Below are positions 13,140-25,605 of a stretch of DNA of 64,000 nucleotides, piece after piece (position 1 is the stretch's first letter; each line of letters opens with the position of its first letter). Below the pieces are notes generated by a model. The model did not search any database, was not told where the DNA came from, and saw only the letters and a list, made by a program, of their open reading frames with translations. Both the position numbers and the translations under genes were made by a program. Origin of the DNA: Dermanyssus gallinae. Taxonomy: Eukaryota; Arthropoda; Arachnida; Mesostigmata; Dermanyssidae. The DNA is taken from the NCBI GenBank assembly GCA_003439945.1, contig QVRM01002014.1, positions 531,090 to 595,089 on the forward strand, given 5' to 3'.

Positions 13140-14355
13140 CGGCGGCCGAGTCGAACAAAAACAGCAACAATAATCAAAATAAAACAAAATAATAACAAGA
13201 ACAACAACAATAAGAAAAAAAACTGCAACAACAACAACAACAGCAGCAGCAACAACAACAACGACGACGACAACAACAACAACAGCGTTACCGCCTATGA
13301 AGATGAAGAAGAAGAGGTCCAACAGCGAAGAAGACGTAGACCAAAAAGACGAGAACACTGATCGGTGCCGGTCATCGGCATCGTTTGTTCTCTCCCTCGC
13401 TGCTCAGTCGGACGCTGGCTACGGTTGACGCGTTGATGAGCAACAAACAACAACAACAACAGCAACAAACTCGCTCGATCGCTCGTTCATCGTGGGGTCG
13501 TTTGTCGCGCGCGCGCAAACGCTCGTGTCGTTTTCGTCATTCGTTGCTTTCGGCGTCGGTCACCAGAAGTAGCAGCGTCGCCAGCGCCAGCAGAAGCAGC
13601 AATAGAGACAGCAGCGCCATATCATCGTCGTGATCACGACCGTGATCACACACCACCGTCTACCTAGCTTTACCGTTGCCGATACCGATGGCGAGTCCGG
13701 CGGTGCCAAACGCCGACATCTACGGCGGCTAGAACAACAGCGACGCCGACGCACGCCGAACGCCACGGTCACATCGTGAAGCGCATCGTAGTATCTCAGT
13801 CCGTCGCATGTCCGAAACAGACGCCCCGTTGCCCCCATAGCGCTTTGCCGCTACGGCGACGACAACAACAACAGCAACGACAATAATAATAAATAATAAT
13901 CGCAATTAAAACAACAAGAACAACAACGACAACACATTGACAACAACAGCAAGCACAACTACACATTGACAACAACATGCAGCAGCAACAACCGAGTTGG
14001 CGGCCACGGCGGGTCGCGCAGAACCACAGAAAGCACAACAACAACAACAACCTCATCATCGCACGGCATTAAGGCGTCTTTGCTTGGCTCACTACGAATG
14101 GCGACAGAAAGTGCTGCTCGCGCTTGTACATATTTCCTTACTTGTTTGCGTACTTACTTACGCGGCTTGCAGCTATTGCAGCCTATCCATGCCGCGCCAG
14201 ACCACGTATATTATTACATTGAGAGTGATAAAGATACGTTGTTGTTGTCGATGATGCCGTTGTTGTGGTACTTGTTGTTGGTTGTAACTGTCGTTGTTGT
14301 TGTTGCTTGCTGCTTCTACTGTTACGCGGCGTTACGCATCGAGTTGTTGTTGTAG
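13140..14355. other. CAA/AAC triplet-rich region on the + strand
   Basis: From 13,140 to about 14,060 the + strand is rich in CAA, AAC and CAG triplets; at 14,240-14,355 the bias flips to GTT/TTG. The interior is GC-richer than the flanks. Open frames give Ser/Thr/Gln runs on + and Cys/Val/Leu runs on -, as expected from the triplets. This resembles CAA-rich 5' leader DNA and would suit the untranslated 5' region of a + strand gene such as the USF3-like gene downstream, but no splice junction proves that. Confidence 0.35.
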
Positions 14356-14569
14356 CATTGTTAGCTACCGGTGATGAGAGTTAGGCTTGTGTTAGTGTAG
14401 AATTACTATGATAGGAACATGGATGACGTAGCATGCGTTTGAACTTACTTATACTTAAAGGAATAGTCAGCTTCTTTATTGATGGGTTCCAGAGGTCTTC
14501 ACTGCGATAAATGCAGCAATGTATGACTTAACTAAGGGCAGATTTTTTTAATATAACAGCTGATTCTTT

Positions 14570-14709
14570 ATATATATATATATAAATGTATATTACATTT
14601 TCTCTATATTGCAAACATTGGGCAATGTGCTGGCATTCTGTAATGTATTTTTCACAATATTTACATGCACAATCATCTATTAAAATATGTTTTTTAGACA
14701 GTTTGCTAG

Positions 14710-14770
<61 letters not shown>

Positions 14771-14772
14771 CA
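14570..14772. repeat. (TA)n microsatellites
   Basis: A short TA run at about 14,569-14,584 and a long one at about 14,712-14,765, flanking 130 bp of unique AT-rich sequence. Confidence 0.9.
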
Positions 14773-15241
14773 ATGCTAGTCATGTACGCTAGGCAACCCT
14801 TATACCTTAGCACAGTTCATGCTTGATTATAAGACATAGCAAAAACTAATCTTTTGTGCAATGCGTCCTGAACAAAGTCACCCGGACTCTGTAGGGGGCT
14901 CGTGATACATAGTTGACTGGTTTGCCTTGTTTATTTTAACTTCAAACTTTTATATGGCAATATCAAAAGCGTCTCATTTGTTTGACGCTATTTGCTAATG
15001 CGAACTTGTAGAGCAGATATCCGCTGTACGATGAAAGTCCAGCACTAAGGAATCTGTACGAAAAAAATATCCACTATTATTATAAGTAGGAGTAGTTGTA
15101 CTATTATTAGTACAAATGTATAAGACCACCTTCACTGGCTTTTTGCACCCGCAGCAAACAAACAACCTTGGCAATGTAATGACACAAAGGAGACACAGAA
15201 TATTTTGAAGTATCCTACGGTCATCTAAGCACACATCGTGA

Positions 15242-15246
<5 letters not shown>

Positions 15247-15322
<76 letters not shown>
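15247..15322. repeat. Long (TA)n microsatellite
   Basis: An uninterrupted run of about 37 TA units. Its purity suggests it is young and highly polymorphic. Confidence 0.9.
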
Positions 15323-15323
<1 letters not shown>

Positions 15324-15579
15324 CGTTGCTACGACAATATGTGGCGCTGGTGATTTTCATTGTCGCAGCGGCTTGCTCTATCAGATTAGCTATCAGACCT
15401 TGTCAGTGCGATAATAAAGTGGATTTTTTGGTGGTCTATGCTCATGTGACTTTGACTTCGCCAGCGGCAGATCAAGTGCCAAGCTTGGCGCGAACAGAGC
15501 CATCAGTTAAGAATGTACTGATATTGGCGGATACGTATAATCGTTGCTCTGTGCCTAGTCTAAGAGTAAAAAAATAACT

Positions 15580-17163
15580 TTTTGTCTGTTGTGGAATTGT
15601 TATATTGTTGACTCCCGATTTATCTCGTATTATTAAGTAGTTATTATTATAATACTTTCGGTATTAAGTGGGCAAACAATTAAATAGGAACATCAAATGT
15701 AAGGTATTAACAATTTGTCTATACCGGCATTATCGCCTACTCTGTTTCGTCGGAAATTTAACAAATATGTAACTGAAGCTGAATATGTTGTGTCAGAGTT
15801 AATGATAAATATAAACTCAATTTAAAGCGTGTTATTGCACGAGTTCCAAAGGCTCCAAATGCTACTGAGGCTTATTGCAACATATCTACGAAAATTCTAG
15901 GGAATTTTGTCAATGAGTGTCTCCCAAAATTCATTCAATTAATTGTATTCATAGCAGATAGTTGTGAACCGTGGTTCGTATTATCCCATCCCCCAGCAAA
16001 AACGGATCAGTAGGCTTGAAGGTGTGCCAACGTAAAAATGGAATGGCCCAGCAAATGATTCGAAACTTAAAATTGTGAGAAGCAAGTTTTATGAGAAATT
16101 ATATGGAAAATCAAGCGGACTTCATTACGGACTCAACCTGTATTATATGAGGTCTCTATTGAAGCGTTCGAGGTCTTTCTTTTGGTGCTAGGAAGAGCGG
16201 CAGAGCGATACCCAACATGTGCGGAATTTGCGCCAAATTTAGTGCATCATGATCCAACCATGCCTGATTCCTGTCAAAGTGGTTGACGAGATGGAACAAA
16301 CGGGGGCGTAGTGGCGCCAGGCCGATAGAAGAGTATCTGCTTGTATAAGATGGCGCACTAACCGTGAATCAGGCCGGGGGTCTTGACGCTTCCAGAATGA
16401 CAGAATCGATCCACTAAGACTGTAGATGATGAACTGGCTAAAATCTGTGGAGGATGGAGACTAGACACGGGACGGGCGTACTGTTATAGATCTGTGGATA
16501 AGTCAAAGAAAGTGAACCGAAAATCACCAGAACCGGCGCCGCGGGGCCTGGCAAGTGCTTGCGCCGGGGTAGTGAGTGAAACCCGCGAGACTTCGCAAGC
16601 AGAAGGAAAAGTCCCGAAAGAAAGAGAAAATGTACGCGAGGTTAAGCGGGAAACGGAAATACGGTTGGAGAAGAGGTCATCAAGAAACCATCGTATATTT
16701 GCAAACTATGTGCAGACCTCCGCCAAATTTAGCAGAGCCTTACCACGCTTGGAAACTCACACCCTCGGTCTAGGGAGGAATATTGTAGACGTGCGTGGTT
16801 TAAGTAGAGTTGCACCAGAGACACCCGCCTGATTACCAGACAGACAGAAGATGTACTGCATCTGGCTCCGCGCTGCCTTGCGCTTTTCGAGTATGGTCTT
16901 CTCGTTTAGCTAGTTCTAAATTATTTTGCAGGAACCATTCGAGAGTGCACAGGAATTACTGCAGCAGTTCGTCTACCCTATAGCACGAAACATGCGATAA
17001 TAATACGACGATGCGGATAAACGATATCCGCATTATAGTCAGATTCGTATGTCTACATTTCTGTCATATATATAATAAAAAACATAATTTAAGTAGTTTT
17101 TTTAATAAAATGTTCGGGTTGACGATAAAAGTTTAAACCATATTAGCTATTTCATCCTTAAAC

Positions 17164-17205
<42 letters not shown>

Positions 17206-18140
17206 TTGCTTGACTCAGTTGTGTACGAAATTGCTTTAATGAATATTAACTTAGATAGTAGCGCCAATTTTGGGAACCCCGTGTTACTAATTAGTGTACG
17301 TGGTAATATAAGACCGATGCTGTGGAAACTTCTTAAATGCTATTATTAGATCATTCCCGCGTTGTTGCGTAGCGCTGTATCCCACCGACTGCCAGTATGA
17401 TGCAAGGGGTGTACGTTCAATTTTCAATACGGACGACCTTCTACCAACTCTTAAAATGTTCTTACACGAAAGCAAAGAAAGAGTCGGCACTCTGTCACTC
17501 ACTTCTAAGGCAGTTGCCATCCTTGTTGGTACATTCGGATCTGTTCGCATTCCACCTAGAAGAATGTTCTCGTTTTGGCTTCTAATGGAAACAATGTGTG
17601 TAGCCCCTAGCAGTCGCTAAGTTACCCATGGTAACGTAGTAAGTAGTTGGCGACGCTATTTGCGTAATTTATTAGGTCTATTAGAGAAGGTGCAAATTGT
17701 CTCGCATTGGGGAGCCATATTTCTCAGGCAGGCAGACGTAGGAGGCGCCAATGCTAGTGAAAAGTTGACCAATAAGATATCGTCCATCTGTCGTTTTTTT
17801 TTTAATTCTCACAGCGTGAGTCCTTAAGAGTCACGTTTCGGGTGCTGTGCAGATATATTTTTTTAATTTAGAGATAAAGTCTTCCAAAATTTACTTGAGT
17901 TGCTTCCCCGCCGGCCAATCTGACCACCGTTCTCACTAAGGTACGCTGACCCCGACACTGTTAGATTGTAAACTTCGAAAATTAAAGGCGACGCTAGAAT
18001 CGCTACAGCAGCAACAGATGTTTATAATTATTGGTCGATAGGTAAGCTCGCGGACATAACGGGTACCGTTCAGCAAGAGCCGTGCTACACAATCGTATTC
18101 GTATGTAATGAATTACCACTGAAATGCCACGATACAGGCT
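15580..18140. other. Non-coding, possible unidentified retroelement debris
   Basis: Broken + strand frames at 16,030-16,300 and 16,490-16,830 give peptides without recognisable domains; the second is very rich in Lys, Arg and Glu. The GC content there is higher than around it, which hints at an old insertion, but I cannot assign it. A (TA)n run lies at about 17,171-17,202. Confidence 0.25.
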
Positions 18141-18196
18141 CTATTTAAAATGGTAATAACGCTTGTTTATGTGTTTGTTGCTTTGTCTCGTTCTAG

Positions 18197-18314
18197 CTTC
18201 TCGACGATCAGCTCATCAAGTATTGGCGCAGTCAGCGATGAGACGGCTCGTCAAGCCGGCAAGGATTTCCGCAAGTGGCAACATAATGAACACGAGCGAC
18301 GGAGAAAAGATAAA
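18197..18314 (+). CDS. USF3: USF3-like exon: basic region of the bHLH
   Basis: The acceptor is TTTGTTGCTTTGTCTCGTTCTAG, with a pyrimidine-rich tract. The exon opens on the third base of a codon, so the upstream exon must end in phase 2. It encodes an acidic/Ser stretch, then the basic region HNEHERRRKDK (18,282-18,314), and ends exactly on a codon boundary at donor AAA|GTATGT. His, Glu and the paired Arg needed for E-box contact are present. The later Arg that marks CACGTG-binding class B bHLH proteins is Lys here, as I also recall for vertebrate USF3. Confidence 0.8.
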
Positions 18315-21300
18315 GTATGTCATCTATCTTTATAAATATATACACCAAAATGTATCATTTGATATAACGCTAGTTCAATATGCAAAATTATATACAGTCG
18401 ATAGTGACAGCAATTTTGGTCATATATGCTAATATCGTACTACGTATTAATCAATGGCATCCCAATGCGTTTGCTAACCTTACGCCTGTCCTTTTGTTTG
18501 TATTCGTTCTATGATATGTGTACGAAATTGCTCTAATCAATATGCATTTAGATCTCCGCGGGAATCCTGCGGCTTGGCGAACTGCTTCCTGATCGAGATC
18601 CCCGTCGAATGGCGAAAGTGGACATTCTCAGTCGAGCCTGCGAATACATCACCTACTTGCGTGACCTCAATGAGAAGATCGTCTGCAATAATATTCCCGC
18701 TGCACAAGGTTGATATACTATTTATGTATACAGACTATGTATGTATATGTATACATATATTTATACGAGCGCGGATCGCCAAGTTGCAGTACTTTGAATT
18801 TTGCCGCCAGACCGAAACCACCAAGGGGTTCCGGTTTGTTTTGCTTAAAAACGCCTCGCATCAGCTACACACATGCAACATTTATCGCGCCAATCGGCGG
18901 CGGCGTTTATTGTTTTAGTTTTTCTGCTTTTGGTGATCAAGCAGTGCCCGCTGCTGTGGAAACACTGTGTTTACGTGGTACCGTCGATTTCGCGACGGAC
19001 GTGAATACACCGACGGTGACCCTCGCTCGGAAAGGCATTCGAACCAAAAACAGAAGAAAAAATATGAAAAAACTGCGATTTCGTACTTAACTATCGGCGA
19101 ATTACCATCATAGATAGCTGAGGAATTTGAGTTATCTTATGGATCAGTTGTAACAGTCTTGACCGAAATGTTATGCGTCCAAAGACTGGCAGCGAAGTTC
19201 CTTCCAAAAATGTTGAATTTTACAGCAAATTTGTACAATTACAAAATTGACGTTTGTTGGGAAATTTTAGTGCAGCGAAATTTGAATAAGATTGCGCGAG
19301 AACGTCCGACGAGAGAGGCCTGAATTCTGGGCAAATCACCTTTGGATAGCCCTATCACGACAACGCAACGGCGTACACATCGTTACTGGTTTCGGATAAT
19401 TTAATAAAAAAATCGATTTCTATATTTCCCCAATCTTTCTCTTCACCGGGCCTGACTCTATTCGATTTTTCCTGTTCCCACGGATAAAAAATTAAAGGGA
19501 CAACGTTTTGGGACTATAGAAGAGATAAAGAGAAATTTGCAGGAGCAACTTAACTTTTTTCCGAAAGACGCGTTAAAAATGTTTCGAAGAGTGGGAAAAA
19601 GGTAGCGCAAGTGCATTCAAGCGGGCGGAGCTACTTGGAAGGGAACAAAGACTCTTTGGAAGATTAAATTAGTATTATTTTTTATAAATATGTATTAGAA
19701 CCATTTGATCCACTCTCGTATATATATATATATATATTCAGAAACGGGCGATAGCCTTTTCTGCAAAATGCCCTGAATGGTTACAATTGTGTGAATTGTG
19801 TAATTATAGAAATTTCAAGCTCGACGAGGAATTACTAAATTTAAATAAATTTGCCGTCCGGAGAAGACAGTCCCATAGAAAAAAACAAATATATATATAT
19901 ATATATATATATTCAGACACGGGCGATAGCCTTTTCTGCAAAATGCCATGCATGGTTTCAGTTGCTTGAATTGTGTAATTATGGAAATTTCAAGCTCAAT
20001 GAGGAATTACTGAATTTAAATAATTTTGCCGTCCGGAGAAGACAGTCCCATAGAAAAAAACAAATATATATATTAGCTACCCGCATAGCCATATGATGAT
20101 GTCGAAAACAATATTGACGTGACACGTAACGAACCTGTCATGTTTATTTTCATCTGTGTTCGTGACCTGAATGTTTGACTCCACAGCGACGCTGTTGACC
20201 GACCTACGCAAGCAGGTTCGCGAGTTGGAGAAGGTGAATTCGAACTATATGCGTCTACTGCAAAAGCTTGGCATCTCGTTATGCTCAGAGCCGATAGCTG
20301 TTAATAACAACAACAACACAACAAACAGCAACAACAACAGTGCTAGCTGTAAAATCGTCAACGGCAACATGATCAATAACAATAACGGCACCAGCTGTCA
20401 TCCGGATCGGACAACGATAGAAAGGGAGGCAGAACGGAATGCCGTAGCTCAACTGGCCAGCAAGGTCTCGGCTCTAACTAAGGTAAGTGACTCACCAGTT
20501 TTGACGTTAAACTTGTCAATGATCCATACACAATACATGGCTGTGTGTGTGTACCTTTAATAGCGACGCCTCGTCGGGATATTTGGACTATTATTTTTTA
20601 ATTAATGGAGGGGTCGGATGGTAATGCACTATCTCTTTTCCTTGAGACATCTGTGCTCCTTGTTTTTTTCGATCATGGTCGATTTTTTAGTCCACTCCGG
20701 CATTTACCTTGTTTAAATTGGGAACCATGAAAACCAATATAGGAGTGGCTGGTCTGGGTCTCGAACCAAGGCCTTCCAGTGAATTAACACTTATTCCACT
20801 CCGTATTCCATTATCTGCACAGTTAAACAAAGTCTGTACTGTCCCGAGACAGTACATTTTTTTATACAGAGATAGAGCACCTCGTTCATGTAATATTTTT
20901 TTCTGGCTGCAGTACAATAATTTAGTAAGACAATACTGTTGTACAAATTTACATAGAAATCCGGACGTTTAAAATAAGTCATCTAGCAATGCTATGACAT
21001 AATTTAAGGCAACAATATGTTTTTTACCATGTATGCATATAATATGGTCATATATGTATATGTTCGATTTGTTCAGTGCGTTTTCGGATTTTCTTTAAAA
21101 CTATAGACCATAGAAGATATGTTAAACGTCGGGTGGCACCACTTTCAGTTATTTCAAATGTCTCACTATTCTGTTTGCTTCGGCTCGCTAGAAACCGCCT
21201 CTCGTTTTTTGAACTTTGAATCGTTAATGATGATGGTGATTATGTTGGAGCTCGTGTTAACTATGAAACTATAAATGTGCTGGTAACACATCACCCTCTG

Positions 21301-21744
21301 TTCCCTTGCTGAAGGAGGGAGTGGTTACGACCGTGACCCCCGGAGGGGTAGTGTCATCTACAACACTTCCAGTCTCTGTCGCCACACCGGCGAAGACGGA
21401 TGTCGCCGGGCTACAGACGCTATCCACCGCATCCCTTGGGACGCTAAGTGGCGCTCCTGTCAGCCAATTGCCGCTGACCGGCGTCAACCAGTTGCTGTCG
21501 CCTTCGATCGTTCAACTGAGCTCGATGGCCAATGGTGGCCAGCCTTTTCTTATGATCAACGACGGTTCATCGGCCACCGTCGGCACGACAGTCTTGACCC
21601 AGCAGAGCCCACTGCTCCTTCCTCAGACGCTGAACGGGGCAACCACGCAGCAGATTATTCTTAACGGGCCAGGTAACGAAAGTTGCGTTTGCTCTAGTTT
21701 CTTATTAGAAACTAGATTCATGGCTAACATGCTTTGCATGTGCA

Positions 21745-21780
<36 letters not shown>

Positions 21781-22733
21781 GCGCGTATACAACAGCACAG
21801 CGTAGGCCTGAGATCGCTTACAACAAGCTTAACCAACCAAGAATTACCATCACTGTGTGCCACCGTTACTCTAAAATGCCAATATTCCACTCCTACGTTG
21901 TGCATATATATTCGTTCTAAAGTATAAAAAATAGATGTATATACAAATTCTTTTGGAAAATAAATAAACAACATTATATAATATATATTGTATTGTAAAG
22001 CTCTACACGTTAAGGACGTTCTGAAGAATTAGGAATACATGGTAGTCGGACGGCGAAAGATCTCACTTCAACTTTATAATAGTGTTAAGGGTCATTTTCG
22101 CTTTGTCTGACCTGGTGTTGTTATATTGAAAGGTAACGCGTCTAATTGTGAAGACACTGGCTGTTGTTTTTGTTGTTTCCCGCGCAGTGCAGCTTCGATT
22201 GTTGTATTGGACACGTTTCTTATAACCCGTAACAATCTAGTTAAAAAAGTCACACTGGGATTGGTGCTGCAGTGGCGAAATAGCAAGCCGAAAAGCGCGC
22301 AGCGTTTTAGGCATCACCCAGCGCATTCGGAACGCATTTTTTAATGTAGACTTTGCCTTTTAAGAGCAAATACGCTCTTACTTACGGTGTGATCCGCTCG
22401 ACCCAAATGTTGAGCAAATATACACTACTAATCGCGGAATTTCTTTATTATTGATTCCACCCGGCCGTTACCAACTGTAAGTGGCCTTCCTGTGGGAGAA
22501 GCATCTTTGAGATCAAAATCCCGTAATCGCAAATTTCTGAACAAAGATTCAAACTAAAATTCAATACAATGGAGGGCCCGGAAACAATAAGCTCAGCAGT
22601 CGTATTTGCCGCAAGGCCGCCGAGTTGGAACTTGAGAGTAAAATCACACATAATTGTTCACGGGAGAGTTCTATTTTAAATGCGCACAAAGTTATTCTAA
22701 CCAAAAATGTTATAGCTGTTGGATTATCTTCAA

Positions 22734-22777
<44 letters not shown>

Positions 22778-23859
22778 CTTTAAAGTAACTCATAGCGTGT
22801 TTTACTTGTCAGGTGGGCCGCGCATCGTGAACGCCGTCCAGAGTGCAGCTGGCGTCTCAGGTGACCTCTTACTCAGTGGTACGCAGGAACTGCTCATGCA
22901 GGCCAGCGACCCGAAGGCGATTACCTACAGTACCAACGGAACGACGGTAGTTAGTGGGATGGGTGGTGTCACGGGAGTCGGTGGACAGTACTTGCAGTTT
23001 GGCACAGGGGGTACGATACTGCTTCCGTCGGGTAACGGTAGCTTACTGCCGATCGTTTCGCACGCCTCGACGCCCACGATATCGCTTGTTAGTACCGTTG
23101 GGCAGACATCAGGTATCTTGCAGCCGCCCGCCGCACCCAAAAAAGCCATTGTTAATTTGACGACTGCAGCACCCAAACCCGTCGTTTTGTCGACGCTGGT
23201 GCTAGACGCCGATGGCACTGCAGCGATGCAGACGACAAGTCCTCGACAAGGCTTCGATAAGGCAGATAAGGATCCGAAGGCCATTAAAAGGCCAGCTAGT
23301 ACGCCCAGCGGAGCCCTAATGAGCTCGGAGAAGAAATCGAAGTCCGACGGTGACGCATTGCTGCAGGATGCATCAAACAAGGACATGAAGGATCGACAAG
23401 GCGAGATAGAGCATCCCACCAACCCTGATATTCTAGCGCAGGCTACGGAGAGTATCTTTAGTTCGCAGGCACCGGATCCTCCCACGACACCTGCACCATT
23501 GTCTTCACCATCACCGCCTACATCGGCCGCTGTTCCTACACCTCACATTAGGCCACTCGTACGGGTGATGGCACAAAGCTCTTGTGCCGACATGCGTTCT
23601 CAGACAACCCAGACTCAAACGCCATCCGCGCAGGTACAAACGACGGTAACGGCGACGGCGAGTCATGCGGCTCAGCAGCAACAACAACAGGAGCAGGCAA
23701 CTTCAGTTCAACCAGCTCAAAGTCAACGGTTACCGGTACTATCCAGTCAGGAAGTTTCTCTGTCGACATCTATGCCACCTTGTGCTACAGTTCAACCCGT
23801 TCAGCCACAACCACAGGCCCAACCGCCGCAGCAACAAACGGCTGAACAACAAAAACCTC

Positions 23860-23896
<37 letters not shown>

Positions 23897-23903
23897 GCAG
23901 CAA

Positions 23904-23950
<47 letters not shown>

Positions 23951-25570
23951 GCAGCAGCAACAACCACAACAACAACAGCAACAGCAGCAACAACAACAGC
24001 AACAAGTATCTCAGCAAGAGACGCCGCGACAGCAGCAAATTATGGTGCCAACTTCAGTTGAGCCCACTACCACTAATACGCTTGCGTCAGCTCAGCTCAG
24101 GGTAGAGCAATCAGTGTCACCTTCGGCCCAGATACAGGTGATGACTCAGGGCTCAGAACAAAAACGGCCGTTGGTCACACCGAGTAACTTGCCCACAGTA
24201 GCTGTAACGATGGCCATACCTGGGCCAACACGCCAGCCTGTAAAAGCTAAACCGTCGGCTAGCAAAACCCAAGACACCCTCAAAGTGTCGAAAACTCAAG
24301 TGATGCCCCCGGCATCCGTCCCTGAAACTACGAAGAGCACAACGGGATCAGCTGCAACGGTCACTCCTTCTGTGTCGACAGCAGGAATCACAAACGGCGA
24401 TCCGAAAGTACTGGTTGTGCAGGCCGTGACCAGCAGTTCGGCGACGGCGGCCCAGAGGAACCAGCGGCTCCCGTCGGCGCCGGCTGCTCTCTCCGAAGCG
24501 TCTAGCCCGCATACATCAGCCTCAACACATGTGTCCTCTCAAGCGACACCTTTAATGAGACACACTTCCGTAACACCCCCGGTTCCTGTAGTTTCGAAGA
24601 GTGCCACTTCCCGGACAATCGGCAGCATGTCGATGCCGGTGGTTTCTGCGACCTCCACTGAAAAACGACTTACCTCTGTTCCGGCTGCCTCCAAAGTATC
24701 AACGCCGGTAGTGCCATCTGTTGTTGAAAAGAAAGACGAGGAAAACACCTCGAAGAAGAAGTCGCACGGTCACCACGGCCGGCAGAGTCAGCCTCCCCGA
24801 ACCGTTGCCCAAGTGCTTAAGGCCGAGGCTGCGGCCAAAGCAGCAACACCTCAACCGGCAGTTTCAGACGCGGTCGTTTCTCATACATCAACGCTGTCCT
24901 CTCTGACGCCGGCATCACATTCGACGACGCTGAACAGCAGCCTGAGTGTTTCTCTGATCTCCGGCTCAAATAGCGGCTACGCGCCTTCCGCGGACCCCAT
25001 ATCAACCTTTGCACCCCTTTCGTCGGTGAAATACCGAGGTCTGCCTCCCATTACCAGTATGTCCTCCATGTCGTCGCAGTCTATATCTCATGGAACCGAG
25101 AACTGCAACTTTCCACGTTTGACGTTACCACCAATGAATATAGGCAACTACAGACAAAGCGTAAACTCATTGGCCGGAATTCTCCCTCCACCCATGCAAC
25201 CAGCTGTGCAGCCGCCTCCCGTTCAGACGCCAGCTTTGAAGAACGTTCAGGACCTTCCCGCGGCCAAAGGGCCTTCTAGGCAGACGTCGAAACCGTCTGC
25301 GTCGAACGGCGCTTCTGCTTCTATAGCCCTAGGCCATAAGAGGTCGAACACGGACCAAACTCTACGCAAGGGGCCATCTCCAGCGCTGAGTCCTCGACGA
25401 GATCTGATGTCTCCAATGCAGCAGCCGCGCCAAAGCCCTGATAACGTGAGCAATAATCGAATGGCGTTACTTACGAGCAGATCCCATTCAATGGATGTGC
25501 AGTCGTCCTCAAACCCACAGCAACTTCATCACCATAACAATCAACAGGCCAACCAAAGCCAACAACAGGC

Positions 25571-25605
<35 letters not shown>

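Noticed and set aside
14528..15360. Tyr-Ile repeat peptides
   Set aside because: Translation of TA microsatellites; no coding meaning.
16494..16832. Lys/Arg/Glu-rich 112-codon frame
   Set aside because: No family match and no splice sites in phase with the neighbouring USF3-like exons; might be old repeat DNA.
18511..18918. 135-codon + frame overlapping the second bHLH exon
   Set aside because: The conserved helix-loop-helix is in another frame that splices in phase; this frame is a shadow.
23739..24038. Poly-Leu and poly-Val frames on the minus strand
   Set aside because: They are exact antisense shadows of the polyQ tract of the USF3-like exon.
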